Shown here one piece after another: positions 27,984-36,265 of a stretch of DNA of 45,580 nucleotides. The stretch is from an uncultured Prevotellaceae bacterium (GTDB lineage: Bacteria; Bacteroidota; Bacteroidia; Bacteroidales; Bacteroidaceae). The DNA lies in assembly GCA_900318915.1 (NCBI GenBank), contig ONMI01000033.1, positions 1 to 45,580 of the forward strand, in the 5' to 3' direction. Below the pieces are notes generated by a model. That model saw nothing but the letters and a program-made list of their open reading frames with translations, had not been told where the DNA came from and did no database searches. The translations under genes were made by a program, and so were the position numbers. Numbering within the stretch: the stretch's first letter is position 1; every line of letters begins with the position of its first letter.

Positions 27984-27991
27984 CAAAGTTA
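27984..27991 (-). promoter_or_regulatory. -7 element upstream of the nucleotidyltransferase gene
   Basis: TAACTTTG on the minus strand matches TAnnTTTG exactly. No convincing TTTG lies 19-21 bases upstream, so this is a partial promoter call. Confidence 0.5.
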
Positions 27992-28054
27992 CTTATTTTT
28001 TTTCAAAAACAGGCGGTTTGCATGGGGTTATTCACAGAAGGTTCTCATCGGGGC

Positions 28055-28094
28055 AAAAAAAGGGGGCACCGTCATCCCGACAATGCCCTTTTTT
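28055..28094. terminator. Orphan terminator-like hairpin in a gene-free stretch
   Basis: The 316-base stretch 27979-28294 holds no credible coding frame. It contains this hairpin: CA plus a G-run (28062-28068) pairs with TGCCC and T (28084-28090), extended by A7/T6 flanks, with a small GTC/GAC inner stem. A/T runs on both sides make it usable in either direction; pairing is better in plus-strand RNA (G-U instead of A-C). No gene ends here on either strand. Confidence 0.5.
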
Positions 28095-28193
28095 AATCTC
28101 CGTTAACCTGAGTTTTCAATCTGTTTAAACTTATGTGTCTACGTTAACTCAAAAGTATGAAAAACCTATCAATCTGAATCCTAAATTAATTGT
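28060..28193 (-). ncRNA. Possible small RNA between a lone -7 element and an orphan terminator
   Basis: TATCTTTG on the minus strand (28200-28207) would start a transcript near 28193 that runs about 130 bases to the hairpin at 28055-28094. The stretch contains two GTTAAC palindromes and a short pair of complementary segments (TGAGTT with AACTCA in the RNA). No open frame of note is present and no family was recognised. There is no TTTG at the right spacing, so this is weak. Confidence 0.22.
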
Positions 28194-28211
28194 CATGTGC
28201 AAAGATAATAC

Positions 28212-28259
28212 AAAAAAACTGCAAATATATGATACTTTAATGCCATATATTTGCAGTTT
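28212..28259 (-). terminator. Terminator of the acpP-to-DUF3108 operon
   Basis: A perfect 16-bp inverted repeat (28216-28231 with 28244-28259) and 12-base loop lies 35 bases beyond the DUF3108 stop. In minus-strand RNA it ends in a run of seven U (complement of 28212-28218). Confidence 0.88.
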
Positions 28260-28294
28260 CTTGCAATTAGCAAAAAACAAAGATTTTCTCCCAA

Positions 28295-29110
28295 TTATTT
28301 AATTTTGGAAGTGGTGTTGTTGCGCAGTCCCTTCGTATGGGTGAGATAGGCCTTCGCCACGCCGAAATTGAGTGTCATGTCTATTCTCACCGGCACATGG
28401 TTGGCGTCGTCGGTGGCATAGAGGCGGCCGAACTCCTTGTATTTTTTCTTATTCTTGTTCCACTCGGCGTAGGTGAACTTGAGGCAACGGTATTTCACGC
28501 CGTCGTCGCCTTTCACCGTTTCCTTGCCCTCATATTTCAGCTGGGCCGTGGTGACGTCTTTTCCGTCGGCTATGGGAAACTTGATGATCTTGCCTTTGGT
28601 CCATCCTGCGGTGTTGTAGCTGCGGGCACGGACAAAGATATTGAGCATGTCGAAGATGCACTCGTTTTTCTTCTCGTTCGACCACCGGTGCGTTCCGTCC
28701 TTGTGCTGTCGGTGCAGTTTCACCGAGCACTGCGAGCCTTTGTAAGAGTACCACACTTCATCGACCGTGTATTTTTCGCCTTCCTCGGCCCCTTTTCTGA
28801 AGTAGAGCGGCACCAGTGAGGGGGTGATATAGCTGGTGAGCGTATCGCGCATGATGAAGAATTTGTCGAGTTTTCCGTTACCCCTGGTGATGAGGCTGCA
28901 CTTGAAGGCATCTTTTCCCTCATAGCGTGAGGCCTGTGTGGACATGGAGCCGGTACCCACCTTCACCCAGACAAATTTCCAGTTGTAATAGAGATTGTAC
29001 GAGAGCACCTCGCCCGACTTGAAGGCCGTGTTCTCGAGTTCGCATTGGGCCATTGCCATGGATGGGACAAAAAGCAACAGCCATAGGATTACAGTTTGCA
29101 GATGTCTCAT
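28295..29110 (-). CDS. DUF3108 domain protein, exported
   Basis: The 271-residue protein has a signal peptide (MRHLQTVILWLLLFVPSMAMA). The body is a beta-rich DUF3108 domain, recognisable from SGEVLSYNLYYNWKFVWVKV, an internal DTLTSYITPSLVPLYF segment, and RCLKFTYAEW, with the typical closing VPVRIDMTLNFGVAKAYL. DUF3108 proteins are periplasmic or outer-membrane associated with no established function. Its ATG overlaps the stop of the upstream lipoprotein gene (ATGA), indicating coupled translation, and a strong terminator follows. It is the last gene of the acpP operon. Confidence 0.85.
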   Translation of the reverse strand: MRHLQTVILWLLLFVPSMAMAQCELENTAFKSGEVLSYNLYYNWKFVWVKVGTGSMSTQASRYEGKDAFKCSLITRGNGKLDKFFIMRDTLTSYITPSLVPLYFRKGAEEGEKYTVDEVWYSYKGSQCSVKLHRQHKDGTHRWSNEKKNECIFDMLNIFVRARSYNTAGWTKGKIIKFPIADGKDVTTAQLKYEGKETVKGDDGVKYRCLKFTYAEWNKNKKKYKEFGRLYATDDANHVPVRIDMTLNFGVAKAYLTHTKGLRNNTTSKIK

Positions 29111-31086
29111 TTTGTAAAGGTTGATTTATCGTAGGGAATGCCCAGTTTACGTGCCCTTGTGGCATTTTGCTGGCGTATTTTCTTCTCTTTGTCAGGTTTC
29201 TGCTTGGTTATTTCCGCCCGCTTCTGGTTTTGCAGGGGGGTGGCATCGGGTGTCCAGTCGCGTTGGAAATTCCATTTGGCCTTGCATTCTATGCGTTCGG
29301 GGTAGTAATACACCTGTTCGGCCTGCAGGTTGCGGTCGTAGTCGCCGGTATCCCATTTGCCGTTGCCGTTGAGGTCGGTGTAGGCTCTGAGATAGAAAGC
29401 ACCAGGCTTGACAAAAAGAAAGGTTGCTTTTCCGTTGCGGCAGGGGGTCTCGTCGACTATTTTCTCCTGTCGGTCGAGCAGTTGCACCACCATGTTGGCG
29501 TTGTGCTCGTGCGAGATATTGAATTCGATGGTGGTATAGTCGTCTTCGGTGATGACCTTGAAGCCTTTGTTCTGTTTGTTGGATACGGTGCCGTAGATGT
29601 CGGTGAAAGCGGCCGAGTCGCACTCCAGCCGGTATTCGGCTCCTTCCTGCCACAGGCTGTCGGGGCACATTATCTCGAGGTGGCGCAGGGTCTGGTTGCC
29701 CGCCCCTGTGTTTTTTCGGTTGCCCGGCAGCAGGGCTACCGGTTTCTCCACCCAGTTTGTGTCTACTCTGATGGAAAGATGCAGGCGGGCGGTATCGACC
29801 CGCTCCAAGGGTGTGGGCGACTCGATGTAGAGCCTGCTGTTGGGCGATACGGCCGTGGGAATGGTGAATTTCACGTCGAGCGGTTTGGCGGGCATCTCCG
29901 TGAGGTAGGGACGGCCTTTTTTCTTGGCTTTCTCCTGTTCCTTTTCCCATTTCTCCCTTTCCTTCTCCATCTCTTTCTGCCGTTTTTCGAAAGAAGTCTT
30001 GGCTAAGAAAAGGAGTGTGTCGGTTTTTTCCTGCAACACGCCGAGCGTGTCGGTTTCCATGTACCTTACCACGGCGTTGAGCGTGTCTCTGTTTACCAAG
30101 GCGGTGTCGCGCAGCCAGTAGTGCACGGTGTCTTGTTTCAGGTTGGTTTCCACAAGAAAAGCCTCACCGGCATCGAAGTCGAGGCCTTCTATCTGCGGCA
30201 GTTGCTTGTCGCCATAGGTGAAGAAGAAAGACACTTTCTCGGCATCCTTGCGTTCTGTCTTGAGCAGATGGCGGTCGGTGAGCTCGGCGGTGAAGGCGGT
30301 CAGTGTGATATCGTCGGGCAGGAAGTGGGTATAGCCCGTCTGCTGGATATTGTCTATATGCAGCGAGTCGCGCCAGATGGTATCCTGTCTGACGTCGGGT
30401 TTTGACGAAGGTACGATGATGTCGTGGTTGAACGCCAGTTTTTCCGATTTCTGCGAGTAGAGATAGTTGCCGTCCATGTCGTTGAGGGCATAGGCCCGGT
30501 ATTGTCCCGGTGCCACGCCTTTGATGACGAAGTGTCCGCGGCTGTCGGTTCTAGACACCCTCAGCATAGGTTCCTTTTGGAAAGCGCTGTCGGCCAAGTT
30601 GCTGTAGAGTCCTACGAGAATGCCTTTGATGGGTTCCAGGTTTTCGGCCTCGAGCACATAGCCCGCCACCTCCATGGTGTCGATGTTTTCTCCGGTCGAG
30701 AAACTGTAGGTGTAGTTGCCCAGCGGATTGCCCTCGTTGTTGTCGGAGATGGCATCGGAGAAATCGATGGTGTAGGTGGTATTGGGTTTGAGTGAGTCGT
30801 TGAGCTGTATGGAGATGCGTCTGCCTTGCCCTTTGATGATGGGTGCCTCGAGTTGTGGCGGTGAGACCACTACTTTTTCGGTGGGATTGTCTATCTTGAT
30901 GAATTCATCGAAGTAGATGAATATTTTTTTGGAGTGAGCATCGACGGCCTTGTCAATGGGTGTGCAGGCCACCACCTGCGGTGGAGTCTCGTCGTACCAT
31001 CCGCCATCGGGCTGTCCCATCTTTGCACACCCTGCGAGCCACAGTGTGAGCAGAATCAAGGGAAGTATGGCGCATTTTCTCATCAT
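29107..31086 (-). CDS. Lipoprotein with SbsA Ig-like domain and long beta-rich body
   Basis: The start at 31086 gives 659 residues; the open frame extends further upstream only through the GH3 gene. A lipoprotein signal is clear (LLTLWLAGC, lipobox cysteine near residue 20). An Ig-like SbsA (Big_5) domain follows (about 30-140: PPQVVACTPIDKAVDAHS to TYTIDFSDAISDNNEGNPLG), then a carboxypeptidase-regulatory-like fold (VKGVA-type GHFVIKGVAPGQYRAYALND). A highly charged predicted coiled coil lies near 360-392 (EKRQKEMEKEREKWEKEQ). It probably sits in the outer membrane. Its function is unknown. ATGA overlaps couple it to GH3 upstream and DUF3108 downstream. Confidence 0.85.
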   Translation of the reverse strand: MMRKCAILPLILLTLWLAGCAKMGQPDGGWYDETPPQVVACTPIDKAVDAHSKKIFIYFDEFIKIDNPTEKVVVSPPQLEAPIIKGQGRRISIQLNDSLKPNTTYTIDFSDAISDNNEGNPLGNYTYSFSTGENIDTMEVAGYVLEAENLEPIKGILVGLYSNLADSAFQKEPMLRVSRTDSRGHFVIKGVAPGQYRAYALNDMDGNYLYSQKSEKLAFNHDIIVPSSKPDVRQDTIWRDSLHIDNIQQTGYTHFLPDDITLTAFTAELTDRHLLKTERKDAEKVSFFFTYGDKQLPQIEGLDFDAGEAFLVETNLKQDTVHYWLRDTALVNRDTLNAVVRYMETDTLGVLQEKTDTLLFLAKTSFEKRQKEMEKEREKWEKEQEKAKKKGRPYLTEMPAKPLDVKFTIPTAVSPNSRLYIESPTPLERVDTARLHLSIRVDTNWVEKPVALLPGNRKNTGAGNQTLRHLEIMCPDSLWQEGAEYRLECDSAAFTDIYGTVSNKQNKGFKVITEDDYTTIEFNISHEHNANMVVQLLDRQEKIVDETPCRNGKATFLFVKPGAFYLRAYTDLNGNGKWDTGDYDRNLQAEQVYYYPERIECKAKWNFQRDWTPDATPLQNQKRAEITKQKPDKEKKIRQQNATRARKLGIPYDKSTFTK

Positions 31087-32636
31087 GGGTGATTGGCGTT
31101 GGGCAATGGGTTTTCGATATCGAAATTGGTGTTGTTCTTGTCGAGGAGCTCGTTGATGATATCCCGGTTGTTGGAGAGTCGCGGCACCTTGTGTTGGCCG
31201 CCCAGTTTGCCTTTCGACTTGAGCCACTCGTTGAAGAGTCCCGGTTTGGCTTTCACTATCTCCAGATGCTGCAGGGTGATGTCTTTGAAACGTTTGGCCT
31301 CATAGTCGCTGTTTATTTCCTGCAGATGGGAGTCGAGAAGGTCGGCGAACTGCTGCAGGTTGGCGGGCTCTTTGGCGAACTCAATAATCCATTGGTGCTT
31401 GCACTTGGCGTGATGGTCCATGAAGATGGGTGCGGCGGTATATTCGAGCACCTCGGCCCCTGTTTTCTCGCAGGCGTAGGCAAGACCTTTTTCGGCATTG
31501 TCGACAATGAGTTCCTCGCCGAAGGCATTGATAAAATGCTTGGTGCGACCCGTGATGACAAACTTGTAGGGATTCTTTGAGGTGAACATCACGGTATCGC
31601 CTATGATGTAGCGCCACAGACCGCATGAGGTGGAGATGACCATAGCATAGTTTCGTCCGGTCTCGACACCGCTCAGGGGCACGATATGCCGGTCGGGTTT
31701 GTCGAATTCGTCCATGGGTATGAACTCATAGAAGATATCGTAGTCGACCATGAGCAGGAGCGAGGGGTCGTTGGGGTCGTTCTGTATGCCGAAGAAGCCT
31801 TCGCTGGCGTTGTAGGTCTCCATGTAGTGCATACCGGGATTCTGGATGATTTCCTGGTATTGCTGACGGTAGGGCGTGAAGGCCACTCCTCCGTGGAAGA
31901 AGACCTCCAGATTGGGCCACACCTCGTCGATACGGTTCTTGCCCGTTATCTCCAGCACTTTGGTGAGCACGGAGAGCATCCACGAAGGCACGCCCGAGAG
32001 GTTGGTCACATTCTTCTTGCATGTTTCGAGGGCAATGCGCTCCCGTTTCAGTTCGAAGTCGGAGAGGAGTGCCGTCTTTTTCTTGGGCACCCTGACCAGG
32101 TTGATGAGCGGATTGACATTTTCTATCAGGATGGCGCTCAGGTCGCCCACGAGGCTGTTGGAGAAATTATAGTTGGGAGCGTGGCTGCCGCCCAGAATGA
32201 GCGCTTTGCCGTCGAAGAGCCGGCTGTTGGGGTTGTTCATCAGATAGATGGCCACCGTGTCTTTTCCTCCCGCGAAGTGGATGTTCTGCAGTCCGTCGCT
32301 GCTCACGGGAATGAATTTGCTCTTGTCGTTGGTGGTGCCGGAAGATTTGGCAAACCAGTTTACTTTGCCCGGCCAGAGGATATCGCTTCCCTCGTGCCTC
32401 ATGTGGTCGATATCGGTCTTTATCTCCTCGTAGGTGTTGACAGGCACATTTCTGGCAAAGTCGTCATAGTCTTTGATGATGGAGAAGAGATGGTTCATGC
32501 CGTATTCGGTATCTTTGGCACGTTGCATCAGCCGCTCCAAAACCATGTTCTGCAACAACTCGGCATCTTTTTCGTAGCGTGAAAGTTGCTTTTGTCTGGC
32601 AAGGAATAGTTTTCCGACTATGTTGGTAACGCTCAT
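31083..32636 (-). CDS. GH3-family acyl-adenylating enzyme
   Basis: This 517-residue protein belongs to the GH3 family, first known from plant auxin-amino acid conjugation. The ATP/AMP-binding signature WFAKSSGTTNDKSKFIPVS lies near 90-108. Further family motifs are YNASEGFFGIQ and LWRYIIGDTVMFTS. Plant members link amino acids to carboxylic acids through acyl-adenylates; bacterial members have unknown substrates. The operon neighbours acpP, fabF and envelope lipoproteins make an acyl or lipid-related substrate plausible, as inference only. It begins 12 bases after rnc and overlaps the lipoprotein gene by 4 bases. Confidence 0.9.
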   Translation of the reverse strand: MSVTNIVGKLFLARQKQLSRYEKDAELLQNMVLERLMQRAKDTEYGMNHLFSIIKDYDDFARNVPVNTYEEIKTDIDHMRHEGSDILWPGKVNWFAKSSGTTNDKSKFIPVSSDGLQNIHFAGGKDTVAIYLMNNPNSRLFDGKALILGGSHAPNYNFSNSLVGDLSAILIENVNPLINLVRVPKKKTALLSDFELKRERIALETCKKNVTNLSGVPSWMLSVLTKVLEITGKNRIDEVWPNLEVFFHGGVAFTPYRQQYQEIIQNPGMHYMETYNASEGFFGIQNDPNDPSLLLMVDYDIFYEFIPMDEFDKPDRHIVPLSGVETGRNYAMVISTSCGLWRYIIGDTVMFTSKNPYKFVITGRTKHFINAFGEELIVDNAEKGLAYACEKTGAEVLEYTAAPIFMDHHAKCKHQWIIEFAKEPANLQQFADLLDSHLQEINSDYEAKRFKDITLQHLEIVKAKPGLFNEWLKSKGKLGGQHKVPRLSNNRDIINELLDKNNTNFDIENPLPNANHP

Positions 32637-32648
32637 CGATCAAATCCT

Positions 32649-33677
32649 TTAGTTATCTTCTTTGAAAGCAGCTTCTTCGGCGGCGGCGATGATGTCTTCT
32701 CTCGAGGCGGGTCGAGTGGTGATGTCGCTCAGATCAAATTCATCATCCTCTTCGGTATGGCCGACCGTTTCGTCAACTTTCTGAGATGCAGTTTGACTGT
32801 TTTCAGTAGAAATGGTTTGTGTTTGCTCCTTTTGGGGATGGAGAATGATGAAATCGTCGCTCTGTTCGGTTTCAGGCACCGTCTGCACGGGCATTTCCTC
32901 CATCTTGGTGCGGTTGGCCTTGGCGGCGAAGACAGCGTCGATAAACTGAGGTTTCTTTCTGAGTTGTTCAAGCGTCAATTTTGCTGCCAACTGCTGGCTT
33001 TCCTTTTTCGAGTAGCCGCTGCCCACTCCGGCTTCCAGCCCTTCTATAACCACCTGGTAGGTGAATTTTGGACTACCGCCCTTGTCTTTGTCTTGTTCAA
33101 GGAGTTTGAAGTCGACCTTCACACGGTTTTTCTGGCTCCATTCTATCAGTTTGCTCTTGAAGTTGACCTCCTTGTAGGCCACTTTGTCGAGGTTGATGTA
33201 TTGGGTGAGGATGCGCTTGTCCATGAACCGCATGCAGGCATCGTAGCCCCTGTCGAGATAAATGGCGCCAAACAGTGCCTCGAAGGCGTTGCCTCCGAGA
33301 TAGCTGTTGTGTGAGGTGTTGCTGCCCGAGGTGAGCACCAGTTGGGTGATGCCCAGCTCCTGGGCCAGTTTGTTCAGTGTCTCGCGCTGAACGATTTTAC
33401 TTCTGGTATTGGTGAGGAATCCCTCTCTCTTTTTTTCGAAATGCCGATATACGATATCACCTACCACGGCATCGAGGACAGCATCGCCGAGAAACTCCAG
33501 ACGCTCGTTGTTGAGCGGTTTTCCTTTTTCACGCTTCATGATGCTTTTGTGCATCAGGGCGAGTTTGTAGTAATGGATGTTTTTCGGATAGAATCCCAGT
33601 ATGTCGTAGAGAGCAGAATAAAGCTCCTTCTCCTTCAGGAAAGGGAGCTTTATCCGGTAGATGAGATTATTCAGCAT
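32649..33677 (-). CDS. rnc: Ribonuclease III with a long acidic C-terminal tail
   Basis: RNase III cuts double-stranded RNA in rRNA processing and mRNA decay. I start at 33677 (MLNNLIYRIKLPF), inside the end of fabF, giving 342 residues. The signature NERLEFLGDAVLDAVVGD holds E58, E61 and D65. The second cluster reads GNAFEALFGAIYLD, with E133 present but N130 where E. coli has Asp114 (my alignment). A double-stranded RNA-binding domain spans about 170-240 (FTYQVVIEGLEAGVGSGYSK and KKESQQLAAKLTLEQL). The last 100 residues are acidic and low complexity, making it much longer than E. coli RNase III (226). A long hairpin in its own operon upstream could be its target. Confidence 0.93.
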   Translation of the reverse strand: MLNNLIYRIKLPFLKEKELYSALYDILGFYPKNIHYYKLALMHKSIMKREKGKPLNNERLEFLGDAVLDAVVGDIVYRHFEKKREGFLTNTRSKIVQRETLNKLAQELGITQLVLTSGSNTSHNSYLGGNAFEALFGAIYLDRGYDACMRFMDKRILTQYINLDKVAYKEVNFKSKLIEWSQKNRVKVDFKLLEQDKDKGGSPKFTYQVVIEGLEAGVGSGYSKKESQQLAAKLTLEQLRKKPQFIDAVFAAKANRTKMEEMPVQTVPETEQSDDFIILHPQKEQTQTISTENSQTASQKVDETVGHTEEDDEFDLSDITTRPASREDIIAAAEEAAFKEDN

Positions 33678-34929
33678 ATTTTTTGAATACGACACAAGCG
33701 TTGTGTCCACCAAACCCGAAGGTATTGCTCAAGGCGGCCCTTACGGTGCGTTTCTGCGCCTTGTTGAAGGTGAAGTTGAGGTTGTAGTCAATCTCCTCGT
33801 CCTTGTCGTCCTCTTCGTGGTTGATGGTGGGGGGAACGATGTCATTCTGCACGGCCAGTATGGTTGCCATGGCCTCTACGGCTCCTGCTGCACCCAGCAG
33901 GTGTCCGGTCATGGATTTGGTGCTGCTGATGTTCAGTTTGTAGGCAGCGTCGCCAAACACCTCCTTGATGGCTTTTGCCTCGGAAATGTCGCCCACGTGG
34001 GTCGATGTGCCGTGCACGTTGATGTAGTCGATATCTTCCGGTTGCAGACCGGCATCCTCCAGGGCGTTTTTCATCACCAATTTGGCACCGAGTCCCTCAG
34101 GATGCGATGCGGTGATGTGATAGGCGTCGGCGCTTTCACCCTCGCCCACCATTTCGGCATAAATCTTGGCACCGCGGGCCTTGGCATGCTCCAGTTCCTC
34201 CAGAATGATGCAGCCCGAACCTTCGGCCATGACAAAGCCGTCGCGGCTCTTGCTGAAAGGTCTGGATGCTCCCTTGGGGTCGTCGTTGCGGGTGGAGAGC
34301 GCTTTCATGGCGTTGAATCCGCCCACGCCGCAGGCGCAGATGGCCGACTCGGCACCGCCTGCCAGTATGATGTTGGCTTTGCCCAGACGAATCAGGTTGA
34401 ATGCGTCGGCCAGTGCGTTGCTGGACGAAGCGCAGGCCGATGTGGTGGTATAGTTGGGTCCGTGGAATCCAAAATGGATGGAGATGTGTCCGGAGGCGAT
34501 GTCGGCAATCATTTTGGGGATGAAGAACGGGCTGAACTTGGGTCCGTTGGCTTGATAGATGCCATATTCCTTCACTTCGGTCTCAAAGGTGTTGATACCT
34601 CCGATGCCTACGCCGTAAATCACACCGATGCGGTCTTTGTCTTCTTTCTCAAGATCCATGCCGCTGTTTTCCACTGCCTGGATAGCGCTGGCCATGGCCA
34701 GTTGGGTGTAGCGGTCCATCTTTCTGGCTTCTTTCCTGTCGATAAACTGGTTGGGGTCGAAATCTTTCACCTCGCAGGCGAAATGGGTTTTGAACAGGGA
34801 AGTGTCGAAACTTTTAATTGTGTCGGCACCGCTCACACCCTTCAGCATGTTTTCCCATGTCTCCTCATAGGTATTGCCTAAAGGAGTGACAGCACCAAGA
34901 CCTGTGACTACTACTCTTTTTAATTCCAT
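33667..34929 (-). CDS. fabF: Beta-ketoacyl-ACP synthase II
   Basis: FabF elongates acyl-ACP with malonyl-ACP in fatty acid synthesis. The 420-residue protein has the full Cys-His-His triad: C166 in TTTSACASSSN, H306 in NVHGTST and H343 in SMTGHLLGAAGA. The N-terminal VVVTGLGAVTPLGN is typical. It is encoded 98 bases downstream of acpP, a widely conserved pairing, with a long RNA hairpin in the gap. Its last 11 bases overlap the rnc start. Confidence 0.97.
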   Translation of the reverse strand: MELKRVVVTGLGAVTPLGNTYEETWENMLKGVSGADTIKSFDTSLFKTHFACEVKDFDPNQFIDRKEARKMDRYTQLAMASAIQAVENSGMDLEKEDKDRIGVIYGVGIGGINTFETEVKEYGIYQANGPKFSPFFIPKMIADIASGHISIHFGFHGPNYTTTSACASSSNALADAFNLIRLGKANIILAGGAESAICACGVGGFNAMKALSTRNDDPKGASRPFSKSRDGFVMAEGSGCIILEELEHAKARGAKIYAEMVGEGESADAYHITASHPEGLGAKLVMKNALEDAGLQPEDIDYINVHGTSTHVGDISEAKAIKEVFGDAAYKLNISSTKSMTGHLLGAAGAVEAMATILAVQNDIVPPTINHEEDDKDEEIDYNLNFTFNKAQKRTVRAALSNTFGFGGHNACVVFKKYAE

Positions 34930-34954
34930 TATTTGATGATACTATATAATTTAA

Positions 34955-35011
34955 ATTTATGGTTTACAGCACACGACAGTGAACCCTGTCATGATGCTAT
35001 AAACCATAAAT
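34955..35011 (-). promoter_or_regulatory. Long mRNA hairpin between acpP and fabF, possible RNase III site
   Basis: In minus-strand RNA this 57-base element folds into a 17-bp stem, a single bulged U, and an 8-bp inner stem capped by a 6-base loop. The two positions that mismatch in DNA plus-strand reading both become G-U pairs in the minus-strand RNA, which argues for selection on the acpP-fabF message. No U-tract follows, so it does not look like a full terminator. A stem of about 25 bp is a suitable RNase III substrate, and rnc is two genes downstream. It could give more acpP than fabF mRNA. Confidence 0.75.
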
Positions 35012-35027
35012 CGTGAAAATTCAGCTG

Positions 35028-35264
35028 TTATTTTGCGTGTTCCTCGATGTAGGCAATAGCATCACCTACAGTACCGATCTTCTCTGCATCCTCGTCAGGA
35101 ATGGTAACATTGAATTTCTTCTCGAAATCCATGATAAGCTCTACGGTGTCGAGAGAGTCAGCACCTAAATCGTTAGTAAAACTTGCTTCGGGCTTCACAT
35201 CAGCTTCATCTACACCAAGTTTCTCAACAATGATGTCCCTTACTTTTGCTTCAATTTCTGACAT
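35028..35264 (-). CDS. acpP: Acyl carrier protein
   Basis: ACP carries growing acyl chains on a phosphopantetheine arm. This 78-residue protein is of normal length, with the attachment serine S37 in [12 protein letters not shown]. It is acidic and helical as expected. It heads the long operon to DUF3108 and has its own strong promoter, with a leader of about 47 bases. Downstream fabF shares the pathway. Confidence 0.98.
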   Translation of the reverse strand: MSEIEAKVRDIIVEKLGVDEADVKPEASFTNDLGADSLDTVELIMDFEKKFNVTIPDEDAEKIGTVGDAIAYIEEHAK

Positions 35265-35317
35265 AATACTTAAATAATTTAGAATGTTATAACTATTTCC
35301 TTGTTGAAATTCGGGTG

Positions 35318-35349
35318 CAAAGGAACAAATTTTAATTTATGTGTGCAAA
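35318..35349 (-). promoter_or_regulatory. Promoter of the acpP operon
   Basis: On the minus strand TTTG, 20 bases, TTCCTTTG: exact -33 element and 7/8 of the -7 element. It should drive acpP-fabF-rnc-GH3-lipoprotein-DUF3108. Confidence 0.7.
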
Positions 35350-35535
35350 TATTTTTCAAAAAAAAGCTATTTCGTTTGCACAAACCACTATACAATGTGC
35401 AAAAAAATGGGTGTTTTTTTACAATTATACCTAAAAAATACATTTTTTCAGTCAGAAAACGGATTATTATGTTGTCTCGGTCGGCAGAGTTGTGTATTGT
35501 ATATAGTGAAAAGCATCAAAAATAGGGCGATATTA

Positions 35536-35567
35536 TTTGGTTGTCTGCAAGAAAATTATTATTTTTG
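35536..35567 (+). promoter_or_regulatory. Consensus promoter of the DUF4254 gene
   Basis: TTTG (35536-35539), 20 bases, TATTTTTG (35560-35567): exact matches to both elements. The start codon is 49 bases downstream of the -7 element, which also rules out the longer upstream reading frame. Confidence 0.85.
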
Positions 35568-35616
35568 CACACTATTGAGTCAATGTGTCTCACCTATTAA
35601 GCAACCATCTAAACGT

Positions 35617-36225
35617 ATGTCAAACACCCAATATTATAACGAGATTTTCCGTCATGCCATTGACGATTACCATGTGACCAATGATGTGGACCATCCCATC
35701 AGCAACCCCTACGACCGCGACACGCTGGAGAACCGTCTGTATCTGAAATGCTGGATAGATACGGTGCAATGGCATTTGGAAGACATTATCCGCGACCCGC
35801 ACATCGATCCGCTCGATGCGCTTCAGCTGAAGCGCCGCATAGACCGCAGCAATCAGGACCGTACCGACCTGGTGGAGCAGATAGACAGTTATTACCTTCA
35901 CCTCTACAGTGATGTGAATGTGCTGCCCGACGCCCGTATCAACACGGAGAGTCCGGCCTGGGCCATCGACCGCCTTTCTATCCTGGCCCTGAAGATTTAC
36001 CACATGCAGGAGCAGGTGGAGCGTCAGGATGCCGACACGGCCCACATAGAGAAGTGCCGCAGCAAGCTTGCTGTGCTGCTGGAGCAGCAGAAAGACCTGA
36101 GCACCGCCATCGACCAGTTGCTCGAGGATATCTCGGCTGGCCGCAAATACATGAAGGTGTACAAGCAGATGAAGATGTACAACGACCCCTCGACCAATCC
36201 GGTGTTGTATGGCAAGAAAGGCTGA
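35617..36225 (+). CDS. DUF4254 domain protein
   Basis: The start ATG at 35617 gives 202 residues (MSNTQYYNEIFRHAIDDYH). The protein is almost entirely alpha-helical and charged, with heptad-like stretches (ILALKIYHMQEQVERQDADT and LAVLLEQQKDLSTAIDQLLE) suggesting a helical bundle. There is no signal peptide or membrane segment. DUF4254 has no known function. In Bacteroidetes it commonly precedes a family 9 glycosyltransferase, as here, so a role in LPS assembly or its control is plausible. The gene has its own consensus promoter and leads a likely operon with the glycosyltransferase. Confidence 0.85.
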   Translation: MSNTQYYNEIFRHAIDDYHVTNDVDHPISNPYDRDTLENRLYLKCWIDTVQWHLEDIIRDPHIDPLDALQLKRRIDRSNQDRTDLVEQIDSYYLHLYSDVNVLPDARINTESPAWAIDRLSILALKIYHMQEQVERQDADTAHIEKCRSKLAVLLEQQKDLSTAIDQLLEDISAGRKYMKVYKQMKMYNDPSTNPVLYGKKG

Positions 36226-36265
36226 CCCCATTCCGGCCTGTAGTGATGACGAAGAAGAAGAGCTG

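Larger units (their letters stand above)
35265..35616. other. Intergenic region between divergent acpP and DUF4254 genes
   Basis: This 352-base gap is AT-rich and holds the two divergent promoters listed separately. Between them is a weak A7/T7 hairpin (35401-35420). An in-frame extension of the DUF4254 frame upstream to 35341 is cysteine-rich and low in plausible protein character, so I treat it as noncoding. Confidence 0.6.

Noticed and set aside
35341-35616. A 92-codon N-terminal extension of the DUF4254 protein
   Set aside because: It is rich in Cys, Lys and Phe like noncoding AT-rich DNA, and contains a consensus promoter for the shorter start.
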